This document shows, one piece after another, positions 25,830 through 34,515 of a DNA stretch of 64,000 nt. The notes beneath the pieces were generated by a model. It ran no database searches and had not been told where the DNA came from. It was given only the letters and a program-made list of their open reading frames with translations. Origin of the DNA: Candidatus Phyllobacterium onerii (lineage in GTDB: Bacteria; Pseudomonadota; Alphaproteobacteria; Rhizobiales; Rhizobiaceae). The DNA lies in the NCBI RefSeq assembly GCF_028331445.1, contig NZ_JAQMHX010000006.1, positions 186,001 to 250,000 of the forward strand, written 5' to 3'. Position numbers and translations under genes: made by a program. How positions within the stretch are numbered: position 1 is the stretch's first letter; each line of letters begins with the position of its first letter.

Positions 25830-28384
25830 CTGCTCCTTTTTGTCTTGGGCTTTTCAATGGGAGCGGCTGCTGCGCGAAAATCGGTCCAGGGATCGCGTTT
25901 TATAGCGGCAAGACGCGTCGCCGTGTTCAAAACCGTGAAATAGGCCGGACCGATACCGGGAGTAAGTTCATCCCATTCGAGAGGCATCGAGACGGCGGCG
26001 CCTGGACGCGCCCGGGTAGAGTAGGGCGCCACTGCTGTCATACCGCGCTGGTTGCGCAGATAGTCGATGAGAATCTTGCCCGTGCGTTTCGACTTGGTGA
26101 TGGTCGAGACATAGGAGTCAGGACTGTCGGACGCCATGGAATCAGCAAGGGCTTTGGTGAAAGCCTTGACTTCCGGCCAGGTAGCTTTGGGTTTGACCGG
26201 GGCCACCACGTGGAGACCCTTGCCCCCGGACGTCTTGACGAAGGCGGCTAGACCCGCCTGTTCAAGTCGGTCCCGGGTTTCAAATGCGCCTGTTATGACC
26301 TGTTCCCAAGGAACATTCTCACCCGGATCGAGATCCATGATGATGATGTCCGGGCGCTCCCAATCTGCAATTGTCGAGCCCCAAGGATGAATTTCCAGCA
26401 CCGCCGACTGCACCAGACCAATCAGCCCATCCAAATCGTTGATACTGATCAACGGTTCGTCGTCTTTGTCTTTTGGATCGGTGACCAAGGCGATATTGGA
26501 ATTGAGGCCCTTCCAAGCATGTTTCTGAAAGAAAGTTTGGCCGGTAATGCCTTCCGGACCCCGCAGCAAGGCCAAGGGTCGCGCAACGACGAAGGGAGCA
26601 ATATACTTCCAGACCTCGGTATAGTAGTCCGCCAGACCTTGCTTGGTGACGCCTTCTTCGGGCCAATAGATGCGGTCAGGATGGGTAAGTTTCACTGTGG
26701 GCCTCTCCTGTTGTGGCGATGCCTTTGCCTTTGGCGTCTCGCGCACGACTTCGCTTGGATGTTTGTCCTCGCGTAGGCCGCGGAACGCTGCATGACGCAG
26801 ATTGTTATCTGCCGTCCAGGCGCGGAATTCCACCTCAGCGACAAGTTGTGGTTTCACATAGCGCACCTGCCGTGCTGCATCGGCGCTCAGCTTTTCGGCA
26901 AAGGGACTTTCCGGCGAGCGAATGCGTTCGAGCCTGCGAAACAAATCTTCCGCCACCGACGCGCTGTATCCTGTTCCGACGCGGCCAACGTGTTCAAGTT
27001 TCTTGCCGTTGTAAACGCCCATGACCAGCGAGCCGATCGCCCTGCGCGATGTGGTGGATGGTACGTAGCCTCCTATGACGAATTCCTGTCGTTGTGAGCA
27101 TTTGGCCTTGATCCAATCCTTGACGCGGCCGGAGCGGTATGGCGCGTCGCGAAGCTTCGACACGATACCTTCGAGGCTGAGCCTGCAGGCGTGATCGAGA
27201 ATAAGCGGCCCGTTTTCTTCGAAATGTCCACTATAGCGGATCAATCCGGGCGCATCGGCGGTCAGTTTTTCAAGCATGGTCTTGCGCTCGACCAAGGGCA
27301 AGTCTTGCAGGTTGAAGCCGTCAAGATAGAGGAGGTCGAAAACGTAGAAGACGAAACGATCCGTGCGGTTGTCGCTGAGATCAGCTTGCAGGGCGGAAAA
27401 GTTGGAGGCGCCTCCAACTGTTTCGACCACCAACTCGCCATCGATCAGAGCGGTGCCGATGGGCAAACTTTGAAATGCACCAACGATTTCTTTGCCGAAC
27501 CTCTTCGTCCAGTCGAGGCCGTTGCGCGTGAAAAGCTTGACCCGGCCCGCCTCGATGCGCACCTGCAGTCGATAGCCGTCAAACTTTATCTCGTGAATCC
27601 AGCGCTCGCCCGAAGGCGGCTTTGGCGCAAGTGTCGCCAGCGTTGGCTCGACAAAAGAGGGAAGGGGTGCCTTCCTGGCTCCGTCCATTTTCGAGGAATC
27701 AGGGACATTCGCCGCTTGGGTGTCAGAAGATCGTGCTTTGACAGCTTTGGCGGCGGCTTTGCCATTGGCTGCCTTCTTTTTATCGATCTTGCCGGTTTTT
27801 GAAGACCAGCCGGGGTCTTCGCCAGCGACATCGGCGATTTCCCGTCCGGTCTTTACGGATTCAGGGCGCTCTTCAAGGATATCAGGATCGCTTTCAGTAC
27901 GTGCGGCGTCATCTTCCGCTTTTATGAGCAACCAGTTCTCACGCTTTTCGCGCGGCTTGCCATGCATGCGAACCAGATGCCAACGCCCTGAAAGCTTTTC
28001 GCCGTGAAGTTCGAACTCCAGATGGCCCTTGGCATAGCCGTACTTCTGGTCAAAGACCGGGGTCCAGGTGCCGCGGTCCCAGACAATGACGGTACCACCA
28101 CCATATTCGCCCTTGGGTATCGTGCCCTCGAAACCGCCATACTCCAAAGGATGGTCTTCCACGTGGACCGCGAGCCGCTTCTCACTCGGTACCAGGCTTG
28201 GGCCGCGCGTAACGGCCCAACTCTTCAAAACGCCATCCATTTCAAGGCGCAGATCGTAATGAAGTCGCGTCGCATCGTGTTTCTGGATGACGAAACTATT
28301 ACCGGCCTTGCGCGACTTGCGTCCCTTTGGCTCTGACGTTGTCTTGAAATCGCGTTTTTTGCGGTATGTTTCAAGCGCAACCAT
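25826..28384 (-). CDS. ligD: Multifunctional DNA ligase D (phosphoesterase-ligase-polymerase)
   Basis: An 852-residue LigD with three domains. Residues about 30-160 form the 3'-phosphoesterase (QKHDATRLHYDLRLEMDGVL, EDHPLEYGGFEGTIPKGEYG). The ATP-dependent ligase spans about 245-555, with the adenylated lysine at 267 in EIKFDGYR. The primase-like polymerase spans about 565-835 (MDLDPGENVPWE with metal-binding aspartates, VKTSGGKGLHVVAPV). A charged linker separates the first two. It processes, fills and seals double-strand breaks held by Ku. It begins four bases after the second ku gene ends, so those two form an operon. Its phosphoesterase-ligase-polymerase order is typical of rhizobia and Pseudomonas. 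Confidence 0.96.
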   Translation of the reverse strand: MVALETYRKKRDFKTTSEPKGRKSRKAGNSFVIQKHDATRLHYDLRLEMDGVLKSWAVTRGPSLVPSEKRLAVHVEDHPLEYGGFEGTIPKGEYGGGTVIVWDRGTWTPVFDQKYGYAKGHLEFELHGEKLSGRWHLVRMHGKPREKRENWLLIKAEDDAARTESDPDILEERPESVKTGREIADVAGEDPGWSSKTGKIDKKKAANGKAAAKAVKARSSDTQAANVPDSSKMDGARKAPLPSFVEPTLATLAPKPPSGERWIHEIKFDGYRLQVRIEAGRVKLFTRNGLDWTKRFGKEIVGAFQSLPIGTALIDGELVVETVGGASNFSALQADLSDNRTDRFVFYVFDLLYLDGFNLQDLPLVERKTMLEKLTADAPGLIRYSGHFEENGPLILDHACRLSLEGIVSKLRDAPYRSGRVKDWIKAKCSQRQEFVIGGYVPSTTSRRAIGSLVMGVYNGKKLEHVGRVGTGYSASVAEDLFRRLERIRSPESPFAEKLSADAARQVRYVKPQLVAEVEFRAWTADNNLRHAAFRGLREDKHPSEVVRETPKAKASPQQERPTVKLTHPDRIYWPEEGVTKQGLADYYTEVWKYIAPFVVARPLALLRGPEGITGQTFFQKHAWKGLNSNIALVTDPKDKDDEPLISINDLDGLIGLVQSAVLEIHPWGSTIADWERPDIIIMDLDPGENVPWEQVITGAFETRDRLEQAGLAAFVKTSGGKGLHVVAPVKPKATWPEVKAFTKALADSMASDSPDSYVSTITKSKRTGKILIDYLRNQRGMTAVAPYSTRARPGAAVSMPLEWDELTPGIGPAYFTVLNTATRLAAIKRDPWTDFRAAAAPIEKPKTKRSS

Positions 28385-28387
28385 AAA

Positions 28388-29236
28388 TCAGCTCGCCTTC
28401 CTCCGTGCGGGTTCCGCCTTGGGTTTGCGGGCTTGCGTCTTTTTGGGTTTCGCTTCTTTCTTGCCCGCACCCGCGCTTTGCCGCAGCGCCTCCATAAGAT
28501 CGACGACCTTCTCGGACTTGGCGGGTTGCTTCTTGGAGATCGGCTTGCCTTCGAGTTTAGCCCGGACCAGTTCGGCAAGAGCGGCCTCGTATCGATCCTT
28601 GTACTCGGAAGGGTCGAAGCTGCCGCGTTTCGTTCCGATAATATGCTTCGCTAGGTCCAGCATCTCGCCCGTGATCTTCACCTCAGGGATGTCGCTGAAT
28701 GCATCCTTGGCTGAGCGTATCTCGTAATCGAAGTGCAACGTGTTGGCGACCAGTCCACCGCCTACGGCACGGATTAGAAGCGTGCGAGCACGGCGGAAAA
28801 GCACCGTTTGGGCAAGCGCCGCCACCTTCTTGTCTTTCATGCCCTCACAGATGAGGGCAAAGGCTTCCTGGCCGTGCTTGTCACTGGGTGCGAGATAATA
28901 TGGTTTGTCGAAATATATATCGTCCACATCGTCCGTCGCGACGAATGCTTCGACTGATAGCGTCTCGTCGCTGTCGGGAACCGCAGCAGCAACCTCTTCG
29001 GGCTCGAGTACGATGTAATCGTTGTCGCCAACCTCGTAGCCCTTGACCTGATCTTCCTTCTCGACTGGCTTGCCGCTGTCGGAATCAATGAACTGCCGCT
29101 GAACCCTATGGCCGGTCGCACGGTTCAACGTGTGAAAGGCGATGCGGTCGGTGGTCGAGGCTGCGGTGTAAAGCGCTACAGGGCACGAAAGCTCTGCAAC
29201 CTTCAGAAAGCCTTTCCAGTTTGCTCTTGGCGCCAA
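28388..29236 (-). CDS. ku: Ku protein, non-homologous end joining (second copy)
   Basis: A 282-residue Ku paralogue beginning MAPRANWKGFLKVAELSCPV, with IAFHTLNRATGHRVQRQFID, KGYEVGDNDYIVLEPEEV and PYYLAPSDKHGQEAFALICE. The tail is long and very basic (KKEAKPKKTQARKPKAEPAR), suited to extra DNA binding, and carries KVVDLMEALRQSA as in the first copy. The start codon is TTG at 29236 with GGGAG seven bases upstream; no ATG fits the frame. It is co-transcribed with ligD. The divergence between the two Ku proteins allows homodimers or heterodimers. Confidence 0.95.
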   Translation of the reverse strand: MAPRANWKGFLKVAELSCPVALYTAASTTDRIAFHTLNRATGHRVQRQFIDSDSGKPVEKEDQVKGYEVGDNDYIVLEPEEVAAAVPDSDETLSVEAFVATDDVDDIYFDKPYYLAPSDKHGQEAFALICEGMKDKKVAALAQTVLFRRARTLLIRAVGGGLVANTLHFDYEIRSAKDAFSDIPEVKITGEMLDLAKHIIGTKRGSFDPSEYKDRYEAALAELVRAKLEGKPISKKQPAKSEKVVDLMEALRQSAGAGKKEAKPKKTQARKPKAEPARRKAS

Positions 29237-29264
29237 CGCTCAACTCCCATGGCTCGTATTGCGA

Positions 29265-29289
29265 AATGCACTTGAGGTGGATTAGTTCC
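29265..29289 (-). promoter_or_regulatory. Near-consensus EcfG-like promoter for ku-ligD
   Basis: On the minus strand, GGAAC (29289-29285), 16 bases, CATT (29268-29265), one base off CGTT, 28 bases before the TTG start of the second ku gene. The single mismatch makes this weaker than the other two. Confidence 0.35.
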
Positions 29290-29430
29290 GAAACCCTTGT
29301 TGGTCCGTATGTTCGACGGCTTGATGAATGGACGGGACGGTAACAATCTTGGCAGAAGAATACAACTTGAACGGGAATTAGCAGGGTTGGCAAACAACGG
29401 CGGCCCGTATGATTAGAGCGCGCCGGAGGC

Positions 29431-29877
29431 TCAAACCATTTTCACATACTTGATGAAAGGTGTTACTTTCGCGATCCTGTCATAGAGTTGGCGTGCCGTC
29501 CTGTTGTCCTGGTTGGTTGTCCAATAGACCGAGTGGGCGCCAGCCTTGGCGGCCTCGGCATGGACGGCTTCGATCAATGCGCGACCGATACCTTTGCCGC
29601 GCACGTCGGGGTCGGCATAGAGATCCTGAAGATAGCAAACATCCTCTATGCTCCAGTTGTGCCGATGAAACAGGTAGTGCGTTAGCCCGACAGATTGGCC
29701 TTCAAACTCGGCGATGAAGCCGCGATACTCGTGACTGGCACCGGAAGTCAGCCTTGCGAATGTTGTTTGGTAGACTTCTTCAGGCACTGTGGTCTCGTAA
29801 AAGGCTAGATAAGCAGTCCAAAGCCGACGCCACTGGGCCTCGTCGGATTTTTGCAAGGGGCGGATTTGAACGCTCAT
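29431..29877 (-). CDS. GNAT-family N-acetyltransferase
   Basis: A 148-residue acetyl-CoA-dependent acetyltransferase. The acetyl-CoA loop is LYADPDVRGKGIGRALIEAV, preceded by GFIAEFEGQSVGLTHYLFHR and followed by VYWTTNQDNRTARQLYDRIA. The acceptor is unknown; close relatives acetylate small amines or protein N termini. It is divergent from the 6S RNA gene. Confidence 0.86.
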   Translation of the reverse strand: MSVQIRPLQKSDEAQWRRLWTAYLAFYETTVPEEVYQTTFARLTSGASHEYRGFIAEFEGQSVGLTHYLFHRHNWSIEDVCYLQDLYADPDVRGKGIGRALIEAVHAEAAKAGAHSVYWTTNQDNRTARQLYDRIAKVTPFIKYVKMV

Positions 29878-29996
29878 CTATATTTTTCTCCTGATCTGCC
29901 AGGCGAGATTAGGGTTGCGAATTAATGAGCGCAAGAGGTTGAAATTAGCCGACAACCCTACTGGTGCAATCCAACCAACCGTCCTATATTTGGGTT

Positions 29997-30153
29997 GGCG
30001 TTCTGCGCTTCTCGACAGGAGAGACATATTCCCCGGGGCCTTAATGATCCCTTAGGGAGCTGTCCCTGAGGAGGCCCGTGGGCTTCTTCACACGGCACCC
30101 ACCTACTTTGTAGGTTCCCGGGATCGACTTCTCCATCGGTTGTGTGGACGCCG
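29997..30153 (+). ncRNA. ssrS: 6S RNA
   Basis: About 157 bases with the hallmarks of alphaproteobacterial 6S RNA. The ends pair (GGCGT at 29997 with ACGCC near 30149-30153). The central region contains CCCCGGGGCCTTAATGATCC, CTTAGGGAGCTGTCCCTGAG and CCTACTTTGTAGGTTCCCGG, which fold into the large bulge mimicking an open promoter for the sigma-70 holoenzyme. A TATATT -10 at 29985-29990 predicts the start near 29997. The next gene encodes 5-formyltetrahydrofolate cyclo-ligase, the conserved ssrS neighbour in many proteobacteria. Exact ends are approximate. Confidence 0.82.
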
Positions 30154-30165
30154 CTTTGAATTTTT

Positions 30166-30804
30166 GTGCTCATCCGAGCTGGACTCCAGCTTCCAGCCCC
30201 TCATGAAGTCACCCGCTTGAAGCACCTTTCCTCCATCAAAGACCTGAAGAAGAATTTGAGGCTCGAAGCTCTGGGCCGCCGCGATGCGCTTTCCACGGAG
30301 TATCGGATCGAAGCATCAATGCGCATCGCCGACGCCGGCGTCGCGACCCTTGTTGTAGATCCGGGGACCAACGTCTCCGGTTTCTGGCCGATCCGGTCGG
30401 AAGTGGATTTGCGCCCTCTGCTTTTCCATATGCGCGAAAAAGGTGCGCGGTTGTGCCTTCCGGTTATCATCGACAAGCAGACGATTCTTTTTCGCGAACT
30501 CGTGCGCGGTACGCCGATGGTCGAGACGGGCTTCGGCACGGTAGGGCCGCCCGAGGATGCGGCGGTTCTCGATCCTTCGTTCATGCTGGTCCCCCTTGCC
30601 GCTTTCGATGAGCGCGGTCATCGTATCGGCTATGGTGCTGGCTACTATGACCGGGCAATCGCGCGACTGAAGGAGATTGGCGTCAATCCACGGTTGATCG
30701 GCGTGGCTTTTGACTGTCAGCAGGTAGAAATCGTGCCTGATGAACCGCATGATGTGCCGCTGGAGGCCGTCCTGACGGAAAGCGGGTTGCGCAGCTTTGG
30801 CTAG
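30166..30804 (+). CDS. 5-formyltetrahydrofolate cyclo-ligase
   Basis: A protein of up to 212 residues that converts 5-formyl-THF to 5,10-methenyl-THF with ATP. Signatures are KKNLRLEALGRRDALS at the N terminus, VSGFWPIRSEVDLRPLLFHM, FDERGHRIGYGAGYYDRAIA (the G-x-G-x-G-Y-Y-D phosphate loop) and GVAFDCQQVEIVPDEPHDVP. The frame opens with GTG at 30166; a TTG at 30217 would give 195 residues, closer to the family, and neither has a clear ribosome site. It follows 6S RNA and may be expressed by read-through. Confidence 0.9.
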   Translation: MLIRAGLQLPAPHEVTRLKHLSSIKDLKKNLRLEALGRRDALSTEYRIEASMRIADAGVATLVVDPGTNVSGFWPIRSEVDLRPLLFHMREKGARLCLPVIIDKQTILFRELVRGTPMVETGFGTVGPPEDAAVLDPSFMLVPLAAFDERGHRIGYGAGYYDRAIARLKEIGVNPRLIGVAFDCQQVEIVPDEPHDVPLEAVLTESGLRSFG

Positions 30805-30869
30805 ATCGATAAAGCCAATCAACAATTACGAGCCCCGAAGGAACGGGCGCTCTCACTCAGGATGTGCGC

Positions 30870-31694
30870 GTGAGATTACTTTTTCTTGGTGATATGGTGG
30901 GCCGCTCTGGCCGTACAGCCGTCTATGAACAATTGCCGGGCCTTATCTCCGATCTGAAACTCGACTTTACAATCGTCAACGGTGAAAATGCGGCCGGAGG
31001 CTTTGGCATCACCGAAGAGATTTTCCACGACACGATCAATGCTGGTGCGGACGTCGTCACCACCGGCAATCATGTTTGGGATCAGCGTGAGGCGCTGGTC
31101 TTCGCCGCGCGCGAGCAGCGCTTCCTGCGGCCTGCCAATTTCCCGCTGGGGACGGCGGGAAAAGGTTCAGGCATATTCCTTGCCAAAAATGGTGCCCGCG
31201 TACTCGTCGCCAACATCATGGGACGGGTTTTCATGCATCCGGATTTGCATGATCCCTTCACGATAGCCGAAGAAATCCTGGCGGCATGTCCGCTCGGTGA
31301 ACAGGCGGATGCGGTGGTCTTTGATTTTCACGCGGAAGCGACGAGCGAGAAACAGTGTTTCGGCCATTTTGTCGATGGTCGTGCCAGTTTCGTGGTGGGC
31401 ACTCATACACATGTGCCGACGGCAGACGCGCAGATACTCAATGGGGGAACCGCCTATATGTCCGATGCCGGAATGTGCGGAGACTATGATTCCTCGCTCG
31501 GAATGGACAAGGAAGAACCGCTCAACAGGTTCCTCTCTAAAGTGCCGAAAGGCCGGTTCGAGGCTGCAAATGGGAAAGCCACCATCTGCGGCGTCGGGGT
31601 CGAGATTTCCGACCGCACCGGCCTCGCCGAAAAGATCGCTCCCTTGCGTCTCGGTCCAAGGCTTGAAGAAACTATCCCCTCTTTCTGGAAATGA
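30870..31694 (+). CDS. YmdB-type metallophosphoesterase
   Basis: A 274-residue TIGR00282-family phosphodiesterase. Metal ligands appear in LLFLGDMVGRSGR, NGENAAGGFG, TTGNHVWDQRE, FDFHAEATSEK and VGTHTHVPTAD. The Bacillus homologue YmdB cleaves 2',3'-cyclic nucleotides and influences RNA decay and development. The GTG at 30870 has AGGA seven bases upstream and is preferred to a GTG two codons earlier. It lies 65 bases after the folate gene on the same strand. Confidence 0.9.
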   Translation: MRLLFLGDMVGRSGRTAVYEQLPGLISDLKLDFTIVNGENAAGGFGITEEIFHDTINAGADVVTTGNHVWDQREALVFAAREQRFLRPANFPLGTAGKGSGIFLAKNGARVLVANIMGRVFMHPDLHDPFTIAEEILAACPLGEQADAVVFDFHAEATSEKQCFGHFVDGRASFVVGTHTHVPTADAQILNGGTAYMSDAGMCGDYDSSLGMDKEEPLNRFLSKVPKGRFEAANGKATICGVGVEISDRTGLAEKIAPLRLGPRLEETIPSFWK

Positions 31695-31775
31695 GTTGAC
31701 CGAACGGCGCACGCTCACCTAAGTCGTGTCATCAATTTGCACCATCCGGGCCACAGCAACACAGGAACGACCCCC

Positions 31776-32513
31776 ATGGAAGCGCTACTCTCCTATTTCG
31801 ATTTCATCTACACGCCGTCAGGCTTTATAGCCCTCGTCACGCTTGTCGTGATGGAGGTTGTGCTCGGTATCGACAATCTCATCTTCATTTCAATTCTCAC
31901 CAACAAGCTGCCGAAGGAACAGCAGGCGCGCGCCCGCCGACTCGGTATCAGCGCGGCGCTGATCCTCAGGCTCGTTTTGCTGTTCACAATTTCGATCATC
32001 GTACAGCTGACAGAACCAGTCTTCGAGGCTTTCGGGCACGGTTTCTCTTGGCGCGACCTTATCCTTATCGCAGGTGGTCTGTTTCTGGTGTGGAAGGCCA
32101 CGAAGGAAATCCATCACACGGTCGACCACGAGGATGCCAAGGAAGATGTCATCGGCAAAACAGTCACGCTGTCCATGGGTGCCGCCATCGTCCAGATACT
32201 CGTGCTCGATTTGGTATTTTCTGTCGATTCCATCATTACCGCTGTCGGCATGACTGATGAAATCGCCATCATGGTTATCGCCGTGCTCGCTGCCGTGACT
32301 GTTATGATGCTGGCAGCCGAGCCCTTGTCGAAATTTATCGCCGACAATCCGACTATAGTCATGCTTGCGCTTGGCTTCCTTTTGATGATTGGTATGACGC
32401 TGATCGCCGACGGGTTTGGTTACCATGTTCCCAAAGGCTACATCTATGCGGCCATGGGCTTTTCCGCTCTTGTCGAGGCGCTGAACATGCTGGCGCGTCG
32501 CAGAAAAAAGTAA
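31776..32513 (+). CDS. TerC-family membrane protein
   Basis: A 245-residue integral membrane protein with seven or more hydrophobic segments. The two signature acidic motifs are [13 protein letters not shown] and [16 protein letters not shown], which are thought to bind metal. TerC proteins export manganese or other cations and help load metal on exported proteins. The ATG at 31776 follows AGGA; an earlier in-frame start adds 13 hydrophilic residues. No metal-sensing riboswitch fits in the short upstream gap. Confidence 0.88.
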   Translation: MEALLSYFDFIYTPSGFIALVTLVVMEVVLGIDNLIFISILTNKLPKEQQARARRLGISAALILRLVLLFTISIIVQLTEPVFEAFGHGFSWRDLILIAGGLFLVWKATKEIHHTVDHEDAKEDVIGKTVTLSMGAAIVQILVLDLVFSVDSIITAVGMTDEIAIMVIAVLAAVTVMMLAAEPLSKFIADNPTIVMLALGFLLMIGMTLIADGFGYHVPKGYIYAAMGFSALVEALNMLARRRKK

Positions 32514-32562
32514 TGTTGACTACAGTTCGACTACCTTAACGCGTGCTAGAGGATTTGCATCA

Positions 32563-33138
32563 ATGACCCAGACCACTTTTGCCGAGGCTTTCGTTCCACT
32601 TAAACTCGCTAACCGATCGCTCGCATACAAAGCGCTAGCAGTGGTGATCGGCACTGCTTTTCTTGCGGTGAGTTCGTGGATTTCGGTTCCGATGATTCCA
32701 GTGCCAGTCACCATGCAGACCTTCGCGGTCACCATGGTAGGCGCTCTCTATGGCTGGCGGCTCGGTGGCATCACCGTCATCGCATGGCTTCTCCAATCTT
32801 TCGTCGGATTGCCTGTTTTGGCCGAGGGCATGCCGGGCCAGATTGCCTTTGCAGGCCCAACAGCTGGATATCTGTTTTCCTTTCCCGTTGTTGCGGTATT
32901 CGTTGGTCTTCTCGCGGAACGTGGGCTGACGCGTAATCCATTCGCGGCTTTCGGTGTCATGCTTCTCGGCAATGCGCTATGCCTTGTGCTCGGTGGGGCG
33001 TGGCTGGCAAATCTGATCGGCCTCGAGAAGGCATGGATTTTCGGTGTTGCACCATTCATCATCGGCGGCGTCCTCAAATCGGCGCTGGCTGCCGCAACGA
33101 TCGAAATGTTCCGCCGCTCAGGTATCCGCATCTCTTGA
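32563..33138 (+). CDS. bioY: Biotin transporter BioY
   Basis: A 191-residue S-component of an ECF-type biotin importer with six membrane spans. Family signatures include SWISVPMIPVPVTMQTFAVT, GWRLGGITVIAWLLQSFVGL, AGPTAGYLFSFPVVAVFVGL and the C-terminal PFIIGGVLKSALAAATIEMF. GAGGA precedes the ATG. No BioM/BioN genes are adjacent, so it either works alone, as reported for solitary BioY proteins, or uses distant energising subunits. The DUF1284 gene starts inside its stop codon. Confidence 0.93.
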   Translation: MTQTTFAEAFVPLKLANRSLAYKALAVVIGTAFLAVSSWISVPMIPVPVTMQTFAVTMVGALYGWRLGGITVIAWLLQSFVGLPVLAEGMPGQIAFAGPTAGYLFSFPVVAVFVGLLAERGLTRNPFAAFGVMLLGNALCLVLGGAWLANLIGLEKAWIFGVAPFIIGGVLKSALAAATIEMFRRSGIRIS

Positions 33139-33560
33139 CGGTCAAGCTTCGCGCACACCATCTCCTTTGTATGCTGACCTATATCGGTAGAGGCTACAGC
33201 CCGGCCTTTACCGCAAACTACGACAGGGTTATTGCTAGATTGGTGGCGGGCGAAGATATCCTGATTGAGGAGGGGCCGGACGATATCTGTCAGCCCCTTC
33301 TTGCGACGACCGAACCGCATTGCTTGCGCGACAGCGTTGTTGAGCGCGATACCAAGGCGATGCATGACGTTGCTGATCTGCTTGGCAGGCCGCTTCAGGT
33401 CGGCGCTACTATAAATCTTGAGGCTATGACGGTCCGAAAATTCCGCGATGCCTTCGCGAAGGGCCAAACCCGTCGCGCTTGTATCGGTTGTGAATGGTTT
33501 GAACTGTGTTCCGCGATATCGAAAGCCAACTACCAAGGCACCAAACTGAAGTTTGAGTGA
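33135..33560 (+). CDS. DUF1284 family protein, cysteine-rich
   Basis: A 141-residue protein matching DUF1284: RAHHLLCMLTYIGRGYSPAF, EEGPDDICQPLL, EPHCLRD and RRACIGCEWFELC. The conserved cysteines and histidines suggest a bound iron-sulfur cluster or zinc, which is inference. The TTG start at 33135 overlaps the bioY stop (TTGA), implying translational coupling; no later ATG would keep the conserved N terminus. Function is unknown. Coupling to bioY points to biotin use or a linked cofactor step, but that is guilt by association. Confidence 0.8.
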   Translation: MTVKLRAHHLLCMLTYIGRGYSPAFTANYDRVIARLVAGEDILIEEGPDDICQPLLATTEPHCLRDSVVERDTKAMHDVADLLGRPLQVGATINLEAMTVRKFRDAFAKGQTRRACIGCEWFELCSAISKANYQGTKLKFE

Positions 33561-33711
33561 ACGGCGAAGCGACTGGCGCTGGACGAAGCGCCGCTTTTTA
33601 CCTATAAGAGCGCCATTCCAGAAGCATGTTTCCGCTCGGTGCAGCCCGCAACTTCATTGCAGGGCCCTGAAGTGAAACATCAACAACCGCAAGAAAGCAC
33701 GCAGGGGTGCC

Positions 33712-34461
33712 ATGGCAGGCCATTCACAATTCAAGAACATCATGCACCGCAAAGGGCGCCAGGATGCCGTTCGGTCAAAGATCTTTTCCAAGCTCGGGCG
33801 CGAAATCACGGTTGCTGCCAAGCAGGGTCTCCCTGACCCGTTGATGAACCCGCGCTTGCGCCTGGCCGTACAGAACGCCAGGGCGCAGTCGATGCCAAAG
33901 GACAATATCGAGCGCGCCATCAAGAAGGCGTCCGGTGGCGACGCCGACAACTACGAGGAAGTCCGCTATGAGGGCTATGGCCCAGGCGGCGTTGCCGTCA
34001 TCGTCGAGGCATTGACGGACAATCGAAACCGCACGGCCTCTAACGTGCGTGCGGCCTTCACCAAGGCTGGTGGCGCCTTGGGCGAAACCGGCTCCGTCGG
34101 CTTCATGTTCAATCGCGTTGGTGAAATCACCTACAAGCCCGAGGCAGGCAGCGCTGACAAGGTTATGGAAGCTGCGATCGAGGCTGGAGCCGACGATGTA
34201 GCGAGTGACGAAGAGGGCCATGTGATCCTGTGCGCTTTCGAAGACATCGGCGACGTTTCAAAGGCGCTGGAGGCCGCACTCGGTGAAGCGGAATCAATCA
34301 AGGCGATCTGGAAACCGGCGACGACCGCTCCGGTTGATGAAGAAAAGGCGCAGTCGGTTCTTCGTTTGATTTCAACGTTGGACGATGATGACGACGTGCA
34401 GAACGTTTACGCGAACTTTGAAGTGAGCGACGAAGTTCTGGCCAAGCTCAGCGCAGCTTAG
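33712..34461 (+). CDS. YebC/PmpR-family regulatory protein
   Basis: A 249-residue YebC/TACO1 protein: [53 protein letters not shown] and [20 protein letters not shown], followed by the acidic C-terminal domain ending [11 protein letters not shown]. Members act as transcription regulators or, as shown more recently, help ribosomes through difficult stretches such as polyprolines. In many bacteria yebC lies by ruvC; here it is separate. An excellent terminator follows. Confidence 0.94.
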   Translation: MAGHSQFKNIMHRKGRQDAVRSKIFSKLGREITVAAKQGLPDPLMNPRLRLAVQNARAQSMPKDNIERAIKKASGGDADNYEEVRYEGYGPGGVAVIVEALTDNRNRTASNVRAAFTKAGGALGETGSVGFMFNRVGEITYKPEAGSADKVMEAAIEAGADDVASDEEGHVILCAFEDIGDVSKALEAALGEAESIKAIWKPATTAPVDEEKAQSVLRLISTLDDDDDVQNVYANFEVSDEVLAKLSAA

Positions 34462-34480
34462 TCCCATTTGAAAATAATGA

Positions 34481-34511
34481 CCCGCCAGGAATGTCCTGGC
34501 GGGTTTTGTTT
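34481..34511 (+). terminator. Rho-independent terminator after the YebC-family gene
   Basis: CCCGCCAGGA-ATG-TCCTGGCGGG is a perfect 10-bp stem with a 3-base loop, followed by TTTTGTTT. It lies between convergent genes and may also stop the permease transcript. Confidence 0.92.
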
Positions 34512-34515
34512 GAGC

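Noticed and set aside
31695-31775. yybP-ykoY manganese riboswitch before the TerC gene
   Set aside because: The gap is only about 80 bases and has no matching helices.
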